DNA of 64,000 nt from Reyranella humidisoli. GTDB taxonomy: Bacteria > Pseudomonadota > Alphaproteobacteria > Reyranellales > Reyranellaceae. Made by a program: the position numbers and the translations under genes. Shown in pieces: positions 1 to 9,717 of the stretch. The notes below the pieces were generated by a model. That model had not been told where the DNA came from and searched no databases. It was given only the letters and a program-made list of their open reading frames with translations. Location of the stretch: positions 1,922,001 through 1,986,000 of the forward strand of contig NZ_JAHOPB010000001.1 in the NCBI RefSeq assembly GCF_019039055.1, written 5' to 3'. Every line of letters begins with the position of its first letter. Within the stretch, counting starts at the first letter, position 1.

Positions 1-348
1 TTCGAAGATCTTGTGGGTGTAGTCCCAGTATTCCTCGAGGCTCTCGCCCTTGATGGCGAAGACCGGCGTGCCGGCCTTGGCGATCGCGGCGGCGGCATGG
101 TCCTGCGTCGAGTAGATGTTGCACGAGGCCCAGCGGACGTCGGCACCCAGCGCCTTCAGCGTCTCGATCAGAACGCCGGTCTGGATGGTCATGTGCAACG
201 AGCCCGCGATGCGCGCGCCCTTCAGCGGCTTCTTCGGGCCGTATTCCTTGCGGATCGACATGAGGCCCGGCATCTCGGTCTCGGCCATGTCGAGTTCCTT
301 GCGGCCCCAGTCGGCGAGTCCGATATCCTTGACGATGTAGTCGGCCAT
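1..348 (-). CDS. ahcY: S-adenosylhomocysteinase, N-terminal part (cut by window edge)
   Basis: The first 116 codons of adenosylhomocysteinase, which hydrolyses S-adenosylhomocysteine to homocysteine and adenosine in the cytoplasmic SAM cycle. The protein opens [19 protein letters not shown], then shows the substrate-domain signatures [29 protein letters not shown] and [15 protein letters not shown], all typical of the family. The ATG at 348 has a strong AAGGAG ribosome-binding site a few bases upstream. The gene runs off the left edge, so the NAD-binding domain is not seen. It lies 157 bases after the HPr gene on the same strand. The gap is large enough for its own promoter and contains an AT-rich imperfect palindrome. 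Confidence 0.97.
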   Translation of the reverse strand, partial: MADYIVKDIGLADWGRKELDMAETEMPGLMSIRKEYGPKKPLKGARIAGSLHMTIQTGVLIETLKALGADVRWASCNIYSTQDHAAAAIAKAGTPVFAIKGESLEEYWDYTHKIFE

Positions 349-445
349 TTGGCGCTCCTTGGCTGTGCCGGTTCCGGCATGCGGCGAATTGCGAAAGCGG
401 GCGTGTTCTATCAGCGGCGCGGAACAGCCTCAACGCGCCGGATCA

Positions 446-467
446 ACATATAAGCAATAATTTATGT
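446..467. promoter_or_regulatory. Imperfect AT-rich palindrome upstream of ahcY (possible SahR-like operator)
   Basis: A 22-base imperfect palindrome with matching outer arms ACATA and TATGT lies in the only AT-rich stretch of the ahcY leader. ArsR-family SahR repressors are known to control ahcY and other SAM-cycle genes in Proteobacteria through AT-rich palindromes. The assignment here is inference from position and symmetry. The two arms match at only about half of the inner positions. I saw no SAM or SAH riboswitch in the same leader. Confidence 0.3.
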
Positions 468-505
468 CGATATGCCCGAGTCTTTATGCCGGGCATCGCC
501 GCTGC

Positions 506-817
506 TCAATCCTCGCCGAATTTTCCTTCGACGAGCGCCGAAATGGCGGCCATGGCGTCCGCTGCCTGCCGGCCGGAGCACACCACCTCGACGCTGCTGC
601 CGATCCCGGCGGCGAGCATCATCAGGCCCATGATCGAAAGGCCGGAGACTTCCTGCCCCTTGAAGGAGACGCGCACGACCGCGTCGAACTGGCCCGCCGT
701 TCGGACGAACTTGGCGGCCGCCCGGGCATGCAGTCCACGCTTGTTGCCGATGGCGAGGCTGCGCTTCAGCGCGCCAATACCGGCGTCGGCACTGGATCCC
801 GGCAGGGTGTCGCTCAC
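506..817 (-). CDS. ptsH: HPr-family phosphocarrier protein
   Basis: A 103-residue HPr-like phosphocarrier. It carries the active-site histidine at residue 30 in GLHARAA and the regulatory-site serine at about residue 61 in LSIMGLMML, the residue HPr kinase modifies. The N-terminus is about 14 residues longer than in classical HPr. The start is a GTG that overlaps the stop of the EIIA gene (GTGA), so the two are probably translationally coupled. With EIIA, RapZ and HprK next door and no sugar permease nearby, this is most likely a regulatory (PTS-Ntr-type) phosphorelay. Enzyme I is not in the window. Confidence 0.93.
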   Translation of the reverse strand: MSDTLPGSSADAGIGALKRSLAIGNKRGLHARAAAKFVRTAGQFDAVVRVSFKGQEVSGLSIMGLMMLAAGIGSSVEVVCSGRQAADAMAAISALVEGKFGED

Positions 818-1218
818 GAGGCTTCCTTCGCCAGGATCCGTGAGGCGACGGTGATGTATTTGCGGCCGGCTTCCTGCGCCATGCGCACGGCCTCCGCGAT
901 CGGCCGCGTGCGCACGCTGGCGAGCTTCACCAGCATCGGCAGGTTAACGCCGGCCAGTACTTCGACCCGCGCCTGCTCCATGATGGAGATCGCGAGATTT
1001 GACGGCGTGCCGCCGAACATGTCGGTCAGCACGATGACGCCTTCACCCGTCTCGCAGGCCCGAACCCGCTCCAGGATTTCCGCGCGTCGCTTCTCCATGT
1101 CGTCGTCGGCGCCGATGCAGACCGTGGAGAGGCACTGCTGCACTCCGACGACATGCTCCAGCGCGGCCTTGAATTCCTGCGCCAGATTGCCGTGAGTCAC
1201 GAGTACGATACCGATCAT
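814..1218 (-). CDS. PTS EIIA component, mannose family
   Basis: A 134-residue stand-alone EIIA of the mannose (EIIA-Man) fold. It begins MIGIVLVTHG with the phospho-accepting histidine at residue 9. TDMFGGTPSN, the conserved substrate-side loop of this family, follows at about residues 66-75. It lacks a fused EIIB domain and no EIIC/EIID permease is close. In alphaproteobacteria such proteins accept phosphate from HPr and act as regulators. It starts 8 bases after rapZ and overlaps the HPr gene, so it belongs to the chvIG-hprK-rapZ operon. Confidence 0.92.
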   Translation of the reverse strand: MIGIVLVTHGNLAQEFKAALEHVVGVQQCLSTVCIGADDDMEKRRAEILERVRACETGEGVIVLTDMFGGTPSNLAISIMEQARVEVLAGVNLPMLVKLASVRTRPIAEAVRMAQEAGRKYITVASRILAKEAS

Positions 1219-1226
1219 TCTTTGCT

Positions 1227-2162
1227 CTACCCTGCGCCACCGGCCTCCCCGGCCGCCCCAACGTCCCGGTGCGAGAGAGTGACGGAGCGGCCTGCGCTTC
1301 GCAACCAGTCTGCAATCTCCTCGGCCAGCGCCACAGAGCGGTGTTTGCCGCCGGTGCAGCCGATCGCGATGGTCAGATAGCTCTTGCCCTCCGCGTCGAA
1401 CCGGGGCAGCAGCGGCCCGATCAGGCCCTGCAGGTTGTTCACGAACGGACGGTAGTCGGGGTCGGTTGCGATAAACGCCGCCACGGCCGGATCGCAGCCG
1501 GTAAGCGGCTTCAGAATGGGGTCGTAATGCGGATTCTTGAGGAATCGCGCGTCAAAGACCAAGTCCGCCTCGCGCGGCAGGCCGCGCCGAAAGGAAAACG
1601 ACATAACGGAAATTCGGGTGCCGACGCTGCGCCCGCGGCCGAAATAACCGGCCAGCAACTGCTTGAGGCGGTGGGGCGACAGCGACGACGTGTCGATCGA
1701 GAGGTCTGCCGCGTCGCGCATCCAGCCGATCTGGCGGCGCTCTTCGGTAATGCCGTCGATGACCGGGCGGTCGGGCGCCATCGGGTGAGGCCGGCGCGAT
1801 TCCGTGTAGCGCCGCTGCAGGGTTTCCGTATCGGCCTCGAGGAACAGCAGCCGCACGGCGAGGCCCGGATGCTCGCGAAGCTCGGCGACCTGCTCGACGA
1901 GAGTTCGCGCGTTGAAGCCGAAGGTGCGGGTATCGACACCCAGGGCCAGAGGCGGGGCCGTTTCACCGGGCGCACCGCCCGTCGATCGCATGAGGTCGTG
2001 AAGCAGCGGCAGAGGCACATTGTCGACGGCGACATAGCCCAGATCGTCCAGCACGTTCAGTGCGGTTCCCCGGCCGGCGCCCGACAGGCCGGTGACCACG
2101 ACGAAGGGCCGACGGGCATCTTGCGTGGTCGCGGGGTCGGGCAAGGCAGGGCTGTCTGGCAT
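1227..2162 (-). CDS. rapZ: RapZ family nucleotide-binding protein
   Basis: A 311-residue RapZ/YvcJ-family P-loop protein. The N-terminal motif at about residues 24-33 is GLSGAGRGTA, with arginine where the classical Walker A has lysine. DLGYVAVDNVPL follows. The C-terminal domain has the conserved IGCTGGKHRSV near residue 270, the RNA/small-molecule-binding half of RapZ. In enterobacteria RapZ directs GlmZ sRNA decay; in alphaproteobacteria its role is less clear. It sits 15 bases after hprK and 8 bases before the EIIA gene. Confidence 0.95.
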   Translation of the reverse strand: MPDSPALPDPATTQDARRPFVVVTGLSGAGRGTALNVLDDLGYVAVDNVPLPLLHDLMRSTGGAPGETAPPLALGVDTRTFGFNARTLVEQVAELREHPGLAVRLLFLEADTETLQRRYTESRRPHPMAPDRPVIDGITEERRQIGWMRDAADLSIDTSSLSPHRLKQLLAGYFGRGRSVGTRISVMSFSFRRGLPREADLVFDARFLKNPHYDPILKPLTGCDPAVAAFIATDPDYRPFVNNLQGLIGPLLPRFDAEGKSYLTIAIGCTGGKHRSVALAEEIADWLRSAGRSVTLSHRDVGAAGEAGGAG

Positions 2163-2177
2163 AGCGGGCTGTTTCGA

Positions 2178-2636
2178 TCATGCCGCCGGGATTTGCGCCA
2201 GAGCAAGGCGCAACTTCGCAGAGGCGGAAGCTTCGAAAGGTGTCAGCCTGACGACTGGCAATTCGGTACCCAGCAGTTCCTCCCGGGCCGGCTCCGGCAT
2301 ACGTTCTATTTTCTCCGGCGGCACGAGATCGACCAGCAGGGAGATCGGGACCTGCGCGAGAAGCCGTGGACGGCCAACCTTCACGATCCCGATTCCGCGG
2401 ACTTCCAACAGGCCGGAGATCGTGCCCGGCGGTGCGGCGATGAGAGATGGCCCCCGCCTGAACAGGGCGGTCTGGTCGTCCGCCACGAGCCTGGCGCCCG
2501 CATCGACGAGACGAAGCGCGAAGTCCGATTTGCCGGCGCCCGACGGCCCCCGCAGCAGGACGCCGCGCCAGCGCCTGCCGCCCGCCTGCAGCGCGACGCA
2601 GGTCGCGTGAACGAAAGTCGTTACCGTGACGGTCAC
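2178..2636 (-). CDS. hprK: HPr kinase/phosphorylase, short alphaproteobacterial form
   Basis: A 152-residue protein equal to the C-terminal catalytic domain of HPr kinase/phosphorylase, without the N-terminal domain found in Firmicutes. The P-loop GPSGAGKSD is at about residues 30-38, LVADDQTAL follows, and GLLEVRGIGIV matches the HprK signature. It should phosphorylate or dephosphorylate the seryl site of the HPr encoded three genes downstream. The GTG start overlaps the chvG stop (GTGA), implying coupled translation with the sensor kinase. The chvI-chvG-hprK order is conserved in rhizobia. Confidence 0.94.
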   Translation of the reverse strand: MTVTVTTFVHATCVALQAGGRRWRGVLLRGPSGAGKSDFALRLVDAGARLVADDQTALFRRGPSLIAAPPGTISGLLEVRGIGIVKVGRPRLLAQVPISLLVDLVPPEKIERMPEPAREELLGTELPVVRLTPFEASASAKLRLALAQIPAA

Positions 2637-4429
2637 TTCCGCCCGCTGGCCGACGGCAGCCGGACCGTGAATCGGGCACCCAGGATCCTGCCGTCCGGCG
2701 CGCGCCGGTTGCTCGCCGCGATCGTGCCGCCGTAGGTCTCCACGATCTGGCGGCAGATCGACAGGCCGAGGCCCGAATGCTGGCCGAAATGCTCGGTCGG
2801 GCGCTCGGAATAGAAGCGCTGGAAGATCGATTCGAGATTGTCCTCGGGTATGCCCTGACCCTCGTCGTCGATGGTGACGACGAACGGCCCGTTGCGCGGT
2901 TCGCGGCTCAACTCGACGACAATCTTCGAGCCCCTGGGCGAGAAGGAGATCGCGTTGTCGATGACGTTGCGGAAGACCTGGCCGTAGCGGCCGTCATGGC
3001 CATGCGCCACGAAGGGCGGATTGGCGGCCACGCGATACTCGACTTCGACGCCCGACTTCTGGTTGGCCGTTACCGCGTAGTGATGGACCATGTCGCGCAG
3101 CAGCCTGTCGAGTTCGACCGGTCGTACCTCGCCGCGCATCAGCTCGGCATCGAGGCGCGAGGCGTCGGAGATGTCGGAGATCAACCGGTTGAGGCGGTTG
3201 ATGTCGTCCATGACGATGTCCATCAGCTTGGCGCGCCGCTCGGCATCGAGGTTGGGATGGCCCGCCATCTCGATCGCCGAGCGCAGCGACGTCAGCGGAT
3301 TCTTGAGTTCGTGCGCCACGTCGGCGGCGAAGCTCTCGATCGTGTTGATGCGCAGCCACAGCGCCTCGGTCATCGAGCGCAGCGCATCGTTCAGGTCGCC
3401 GATCTCGTCGCCGCGCTTGCCGAGATCGGGGATCTCCGGCCGACTCTCGCGGGCGAGGCGGACCTCGTCGGCGGCGCGGGCCAGGCGCACGATCGGCTGG
3501 GTGATGGTGCCGGCGAGATAGAGCGACAACAGTACGGTGATGCCGAGCGCGGCCGCGGCGATGGTCAGCATGTCGTAGCGGACCTCGCGCAGCGACGCGG
3601 CGATGGCACGGTTGTCGCGGGTCAGCAGCAGGGCGCCCAGCACCTGCTTGTAGCGCTGCACCGGCACGGCGGCGCTGAGCATCAGCCGCCCGTCGCCGGC
3701 GCTGCGCACGGCCGAGGCATTGAAGCCGCGCAACGCGCTCGCCGCCTCGGGAAAGTCGCGCAGCGTCGGCACCGGCTTGTCGATGTACTCGGGATAATGA
3801 TCGACCCTCGAGAGCTGGCGGGCGATCCAGTCGCTGATGCGGTCGCCGAACTTCGTCTCGGTTTCGATGGTGGCAACCGGCATTTCCGGCGGCGGCAGGG
3901 GCACGACGTGGATGCGGCCGACCTCGTTCAGCATCGCCGAATCGCCCAGCAGTTCGCCGGTCTCGCTGAAAAGGCGGGCGCGCACGCCGGTTGGGCGGAC
4001 GAGGCGCGTGAGCAACTGCCGCGCGGCGTCGGCGTCCATGCGGTTGACCGTCGTCTCGCCGCCGACCACCGCGACCTCGCCGATGCCGGCGGCCACCATC
4101 TCGCCCTGCACCAGCAGCGAGGCGAGTTCGGTGTCGATCAGCTCCTCCTCGTAGTCGCTGAGGTAAACTGCGCCGAGGGTGAGCAGCGCCACCGGGATGA
4201 GGTTGAGCAGCAGGATGCGCCGGGTCAGCGGCGAGTGGCTGCGATCGACACTGCGCCGTCGGCGCAGCAGCGACGGCGAGTCGGCAGCGCCCGTCGCCTG
4301 CGGCGGTGCCTTGCGCACCGCACGCGGAAACAGGCGGCCGAGCGCCGTCGCGATCCGGGAACTTAAAGTCGGTGACCCGAGCGGACGCGGCGCGGGCTCA
4401 GGAGTCGCGGTATCGGTATCCGATGCCAT
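2633..4429 (-). CDS. chvG: Sensor histidine kinase ChvG (ExoS)
   Basis: A membrane histidine kinase of about 598 residues. A transmembrane helix near residues 73-93 is followed by a periplasmic stimulus-sensing region of about 200 residues, a second membrane helix, a HAMP linker, a HisKA domain with the phospho-acceptor in [12 protein letters not shown], and a C-terminal HATPase ([22 protein letters not shown]). ChvG senses acidity or envelope state and controls exopolysaccharide and other envelope genes in Agrobacterium and Sinorhizobium. I chose the ATG at 4429; an ATG at 4459 is also in frame. Both overlap the end of chvI by 32-62 bases, and neither has a strong ribosome-binding site. Confidence 0.94.
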   Translation of the reverse strand: MASDTDTATPEPAPRPLGSPTLSSRIATALGRLFPRAVRKAPPQATGAADSPSLLRRRRSVDRSHSPLTRRILLLNLIPVALLTLGAVYLSDYEEELIDTELASLLVQGEMVAAGIGEVAVVGGETTVNRMDADAARQLLTRLVRPTGVRARLFSETGELLGDSAMLNEVGRIHVVPLPPPEMPVATIETETKFGDRISDWIARQLSRVDHYPEYIDKPVPTLRDFPEAASALRGFNASAVRSAGDGRLMLSAAVPVQRYKQVLGALLLTRDNRAIAASLREVRYDMLTIAAAALGITVLLSLYLAGTITQPIVRLARAADEVRLARESRPEIPDLGKRGDEIGDLNDALRSMTEALWLRINTIESFAADVAHELKNPLTSLRSAIEMAGHPNLDAERRAKLMDIVMDDINRLNRLISDISDASRLDAELMRGEVRPVELDRLLRDMVHHYAVTANQKSGVEVEYRVAANPPFVAHGHDGRYGQVFRNVIDNAISFSPRGSKIVVELSREPRNGPFVVTIDDEGQGIPEDNLESIFQRFYSERPTEHFGQHSGLGLSICRQIVETYGGTIAASNRRAPDGRILGARFTVRLPSASGRK

Positions 4430-5093
4430 AAAGCGTTTCGATCTGCTCGAACTCGCCATCGACCTCGCGGAACTTGCGGCGGACGCGCTTGATGTGGCTG
4501 TCGATGGTGCGGTCGTCGACGTAGATCGTCTCGCCGTAGGCCGCGTCCATCAACTGATCGCGGTTCTTGACGTGACCGGGCCGCTCGGCGAGCGACTTCA
4601 GGAGCAGGAACTCGGTGACCGTGAGGTGCACCTCCTTGCCCTTCCAGGTGCACTGGTGGCGGCTGGGGTCGAGGACCAGCTCGCCGCGCACGATGCGCTC
4701 GGCGGCGGCTTCGCCCTTGCCACCGCCCACGTCGGCGCGGCGCAGCACGGCCCGGATGCGCTCCAGCAGAAGGCGTTGCGAAAACGGCTTGCGGATGAAG
4801 TCGTCGGCCCCCATGCGCAGACCCAGCACCTCGTCGATCTCCTCATCTTTCGAGGTGAGGAAGATGACGGGGAACTGCTGCGTCTTGCGGATGCGGTTCA
4901 GGAGCTCCATGCCGTCCATGCGCGGCATCTTGATGTCGAAGATGCCGAGGTCCGGGGGCGCCTGGTTCAGGCCTTCCAAAGCCGACGCTCCGTCATTGTA
5001 GGTCTTGATCTGGAACCCTTCGGCTTCGAGCAGCATCGACACCGAGGTGAGGATGTTGCGATCGTCGTCGACGAGGGCGATGTTCTTGCGCAC
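4398..5093 (-). CDS. chvI: Response regulator ChvI (OmpR family)
   Basis: A 231-residue OmpR/PhoB-type regulator. The receiver domain has the acidic pair DDD near residues 9-11, the phospho-aspartate in [11 protein letters not shown] near residue 54, and the KPF lysine near residue 105. The C-terminal winged helix ends GYGYRYRDS-like ([10 protein letters not shown]). The start is a GTG at 5093 with AGGAG about ten bases upstream. It heads the leftward operon and is divergent from hugZ. ChvI is the partner of ChvG. In rhizobia the pair is encoded next to pckA, as here. Confidence 0.95.
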   Translation of the reverse strand: MRKNIALVDDDRNILTSVSMLLEAEGFQIKTYNDGASALEGLNQAPPDLGIFDIKMPRMDGMELLNRIRKTQQFPVIFLTSKDEEIDEVLGLRMGADDFIRKPFSQRLLLERIRAVLRRADVGGGKGEAAAERIVRGELVLDPSRHQCTWKGKEVHLTVTEFLLLKSLAERPGHVKNRDQLMDAAYGETIYVDDRTIDSHIKRVRRKFREVDGEFEQIETLYGIGYRYRDS

Positions 5094-5214
5094 GGCGTGG
5101 CTTCTCCTGCAGCGGACAACGGCAATCTGACCATGCTATCACAGACCGGGCCGTCGCCGCCGCCTTCCCGGTCCACAATACTCAACGAATAATTGCGGCT
5201 TTTTTGAACCGAAA

Positions 5215-5955
5215 ATGACCCAAGACGACATGCCTCGCACCGTGCGCGCCCTGCTGCGCGGCCTCGATCGGGCGTCCCTGGCCACGTTCCTGCCCGCCGA
5301 ACCGGCCGGCTGGCCCTATGCATCGCTGGTTCTGGTGGCGGTCGATCACGACCTGACACCCATCCTGCTGCTGAGCGATCTTGCAGAGCATACGAAGGCA
5401 ATCCGGGCCGACGGCCGGGTTTCCCTGCTGTTCGACGGGACGGCGGGCCTCGACCAGCCCCTGACCGGACCGCGCGTCACCGTGCTGGGGCGTGCCGAAC
5501 GGACCGACGACGAACGTCTGAAGCGGCGTTTCCTGGCCCGGCATCCCGATGCGGCCCTTTATGCCGGCTTCAGGGACTTCGGATTCTACCGAGTTTCCGT
5601 GGAGCGCAGTCATCTGGTGGGCGGTTTCGGCAAGATCCGATGGATCGACCGGACTGGGCTGGCGGCCCCCGAGGCCGAGGGCCTGGCGGCGGCCGAACAG
5701 GGCATCGTCGGCCATATGAACGAGGACCATGGCGATGCGGTCCAGCTTTATGCCGAGAAGTTGATCGGCCGGACCGCCGGCGGGTGGACGATGACGGGCA
5801 TCGATCCGGAGGGCCTCGATCTGCGGCGGGGCGGAGAGACCGCGCGGCTCGACTTCGACGCTCCGCTTGGGGCGGCCGGCGACGCGCGCAAGGTTCTGGT
5901 GGCTCTGGTCGCCCGGGCCCGGACCGATCCTCCCGCGAAACCGGAAGAAAGGTGA
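5215..5955 (+). CDS. HugZ-family haem-utilisation/pyridoxamine-phosphate-oxidase-like protein
   Basis: A 246-residue protein with an N-terminal FMN-binding split barrel (about residues 8-150; ASLATFLPAEPAGWPYASLV, then HTKAI) and a C-terminal DUF2470 domain (about 165-240; EQGIVGHMNEDHGDAV). This is the HugZ/CREG-like arrangement linked to haem binding or degradation, with the DUF2470 histidines as likely ligands. The exact reaction in this organism is inference. It is divergent from chvI with a 121-base gap and lies between chvI and pckA, which are usually closer together in rhizobia. No clear Shine-Dalgarno precedes the ATG at 5215; an ATG at 5230 is an alternative. Confidence 0.88.
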   Translation: MTQDDMPRTVRALLRGLDRASLATFLPAEPAGWPYASLVLVAVDHDLTPILLLSDLAEHTKAIRADGRVSLLFDGTAGLDQPLTGPRVTVLGRAERTDDERLKRRFLARHPDAALYAGFRDFGFYRVSVERSHLVGGFGKIRWIDRTGLAAPEAEGLAAAEQGIVGHMNEDHGDAVQLYAEKLIGRTAGGWTMTGIDPEGLDLRRGGETARLDFDAPLGAAGDARKVLVALVARARTDPPAKPEER

Positions 5956-6018
5956 TTCCGCGACGCGACATTTATTTCGCGGTTGCGAAGTCCGATCCAC
6001 ATGATCCTCGACACTAAC

Positions 6019-6046
6019 TTGTCGCAGGCACTTGCCACCCTATAGC
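6019..6046 (+). promoter_or_regulatory. Possible sigma-70 promoter for pckA
   Basis: TTGTCG at 6019-6024, a 16-base spacer and TATAGC at 6041-6046 form a reasonable housekeeping promoter about 70 bases before the pckA start. It is the best -35/-10 pair I see in the 159-base gap between hugZ and pckA. Called by eye only. Confidence 0.3.
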
Positions 6047-6114
6047 CCTGCCAGTAGCGCATAGGGCAATAACACCTTCGCCATTCGGATTAGCCGGAAA
6101 GCAGGAGAAACGCT

Positions 6115-7722
<1,608 letters not shown>

Positions 7723-7744
7723 GGCCAGCGCGACATCGCTTCGG

Positions 7745-7774
7745 CGCGGCGGACATCCTATGATGTCCGCCGCG
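7745..7774 (+). terminator. Perfect 13-bp hairpin between pckA and the cyclase gene
   Basis: Arms 7745-7757 (CGCGGCGGACATC) and 7762-7774 are perfect reverse complements around a CTAT loop. The stem could end pckA transcription, but no T-run follows. The last base of the right arm is the first base of the GTG start of the downstream cyclase, so in RNA the stem would also cover that gene's start region. Confidence 0.7.
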
Positions 7775-9627
7775 TGAGCCCTTCCGAGACACCCCCTCCT
7801 GTCGCAGCGGCAGCGGCCTTGCGCCGGCGCTGGCGGCTGCCGCTCGTCGCCGCTCTGGCGCTTGCCTTCGTCTCGCTCGCGCTGATTTCCGGCATCGCCT
7901 ACATCGTGGTTCTGGCCGGGGCGACCGGTACCGCGGACCGACTGCTGGTCGACCGCGCGGCCCGCGTGGTCGATGCCCAGGTGGCGCTGGTGCGCAGCCG
8001 GCTCGATCCGGTGGGCGAGCAGCTCGAACTGATCGCCGCGCTGGCGGCCGGCGGGCGCATCGACATCGAATCGCCCGTCGCCGTGCGCGAGATGCTGGCG
8101 GTCATGATGCGCCAGGTCCCGGCGGTGTCGGCGATCGGCTTCGCCACGCTCGATCTCCAGCTGCATCGCGCGCTCCGCGAGCCCGACGGCACGATCGAGC
8201 GGGAAACCATCTCGCTGGTCACCCAGCCGCAGGGCATGGAGCGCTTCCGTCAGCTCCAGACGGCGCAGCAAACTTTCTGGGGCGCGCTCTTCTGGAGCGA
8301 GACGATCAAGCAGCCGGTGGTCAACGTGCGCACGCCGGTGCGGCGCATCGACAACGCCTTCATCGGCGGCCTGATCGCCACGGTGGCGGTCGGCGATCTC
8401 TCCTACCTCATCGGCAATCCGAGCCGGGGCGGAGACGGGCGATACTTCATCCTCGTCGGCCGCGACCAGGTCCTGGCGGCGCGCCGGCTGATCGACCCGC
8501 GCGGACTGGGCCTGTCGGAACAGCGGCCGCTGCCGACGATCAAGGAAGTCGACGATCCGGTGCTGGCCAAGATCTGGGACCCGCCGGTGCGCTCGCCGCA
8601 GATCGACCGGGCGCTGGGCTCGCTCGGCCATGTCGTCGAGGAAGGCGGCCGGCGCTGGGTGTTCGTCTATCGCGAACTCAGGCTGTTCGGGCCGGAACCC
8701 TGGCTGGTCGGGCAGTACTTTCCGATCGAGGACGCGACCGGCGACCTCAACCGGTTGACCAACGGCGCGATTGTCGGCGGCATCACGCTGGCCATCGCTG
8801 CGTTGCTGGCGCTGTTCATGGGGCTCAGCATGGCGCGCTCGATCCGCACGCTGACGTCGGCCGCCGAGTCGATCGAGCATCTCAAGTTCGATCAGCCGTT
8901 CCATCGCCGGTCGCGCCTTCGCGAGATCGACGATGCCGGCCACAGTCTCGACAAGGCGCGCGGCGCGCTGAAATGGTTCGGCGCCTACGTGCCCCATCGC
9001 CTGGTCTTCCGGTTGATGGAACTCGGCGAGGACGCGGTGGCGTCGCGACGCCGCACTGTCACGGTGATGTTCACCGACATCGTGGGCTTCACGCCGCAGG
9101 CCGAGGATCTGCCGGAGCAGGAAACGGCCGACATGCTCAACCATCATTTCGCGCTGCTGGGCGCCTGCATCGAGAACGACCAGGGCGTGATCGACAAGTA
9201 CATCGGCGACTGCGTCATGGCCGTGTGGGGCGGCCTTTCCAAGATGGACGACCATGCCGATCGTGCGGTGCATGCCGCGCTGGAGATGGGCCGTGTCCTG
9301 CAGGAGGACAACCGCCAGCGCGCCGCGTCGGGCAAGGCTCCGGTGCGGTTACGCATCGGTATTCACTCCGGGCCGGTGGTCGTCGGCAACATCGGCGCAC
9401 CGGGACGGGTCAACTACACCGTGGTCGGCGACACGGTGAACGTCGCGCAGCGCTTCGAACAGCTCGGCAAGGAGTTCATGCGCGACGACGAGGATGTGAT
9501 CGTGCTGGCGAGTGGCGATACGATCGCGGCGATGAATCACCCGGAAGTGCTGGGCGTTCTGCCGACTCCGGAATTGCGGCACGTGAAGGGCAGGGACGAG
9601 CCGGAGCAGGTCTATCGCCTGATGTGA
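7774..9627 (+). CDS. Membrane-bound class III adenylate/guanylate cyclase with extracytoplasmic sensor
   Basis: A 617-residue receptor-type cyclase. A transmembrane helix at about 23-48 is followed by a periplasmic sensor region to about residue 325 (Cache-like by layout), a second membrane helix at about 330-352, and a HAMP-like linker. A C-terminal class III catalytic domain follows (about 425-600) with metal aspartates in MFTDIVGF and KYIGDCVMAVW, and the late motif VVGDTVNVAQR. It should make cAMP or cGMP in response to an external cue. The GTG start at 7774 lies at the edge of a perfect hairpin. No other start before the first membrane helix is convincing, and no clear Shine-Dalgarno is visible. 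Confidence 0.92.
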   Translation: MSPSETPPPVAAAAALRRRWRLPLVAALALAFVSLALISGIAYIVVLAGATGTADRLLVDRAARVVDAQVALVRSRLDPVGEQLELIAALAAGGRIDIESPVAVREMLAVMMRQVPAVSAIGFATLDLQLHRALREPDGTIERETISLVTQPQGMERFRQLQTAQQTFWGALFWSETIKQPVVNVRTPVRRIDNAFIGGLIATVAVGDLSYLIGNPSRGGDGRYFILVGRDQVLAARRLIDPRGLGLSEQRPLPTIKEVDDPVLAKIWDPPVRSPQIDRALGSLGHVVEEGGRRWVFVYRELRLFGPEPWLVGQYFPIEDATGDLNRLTNGAIVGGITLAIAALLALFMGLSMARSIRTLTSAAESIEHLKFDQPFHRRSRLREIDDAGHSLDKARGALKWFGAYVPHRLVFRLMELGEDAVASRRRTVTVMFTDIVGFTPQAEDLPEQETADMLNHHFALLGACIENDQGVIDKYIGDCVMAVWGGLSKMDDHADRAVHAALEMGRVLQEDNRQRAASGKAPVRLRIGIHSGPVVVGNIGAPGRVNYTVVGDTVNVAQRFEQLGKEFMRDDEDVIVLASGDTIAAMNHPEVLGVLPTPELRHVKGRDEPEQVYRLM

Positions 9628-9717
9628 GCGAAGCGGCCCTGCGCTGGACGGGATATGGTCTTCGCCGGTACTGTGCCGCCGTTCTTTTCGTCGGCATTTT
9701 CAGGGAACGAGCAGCAC

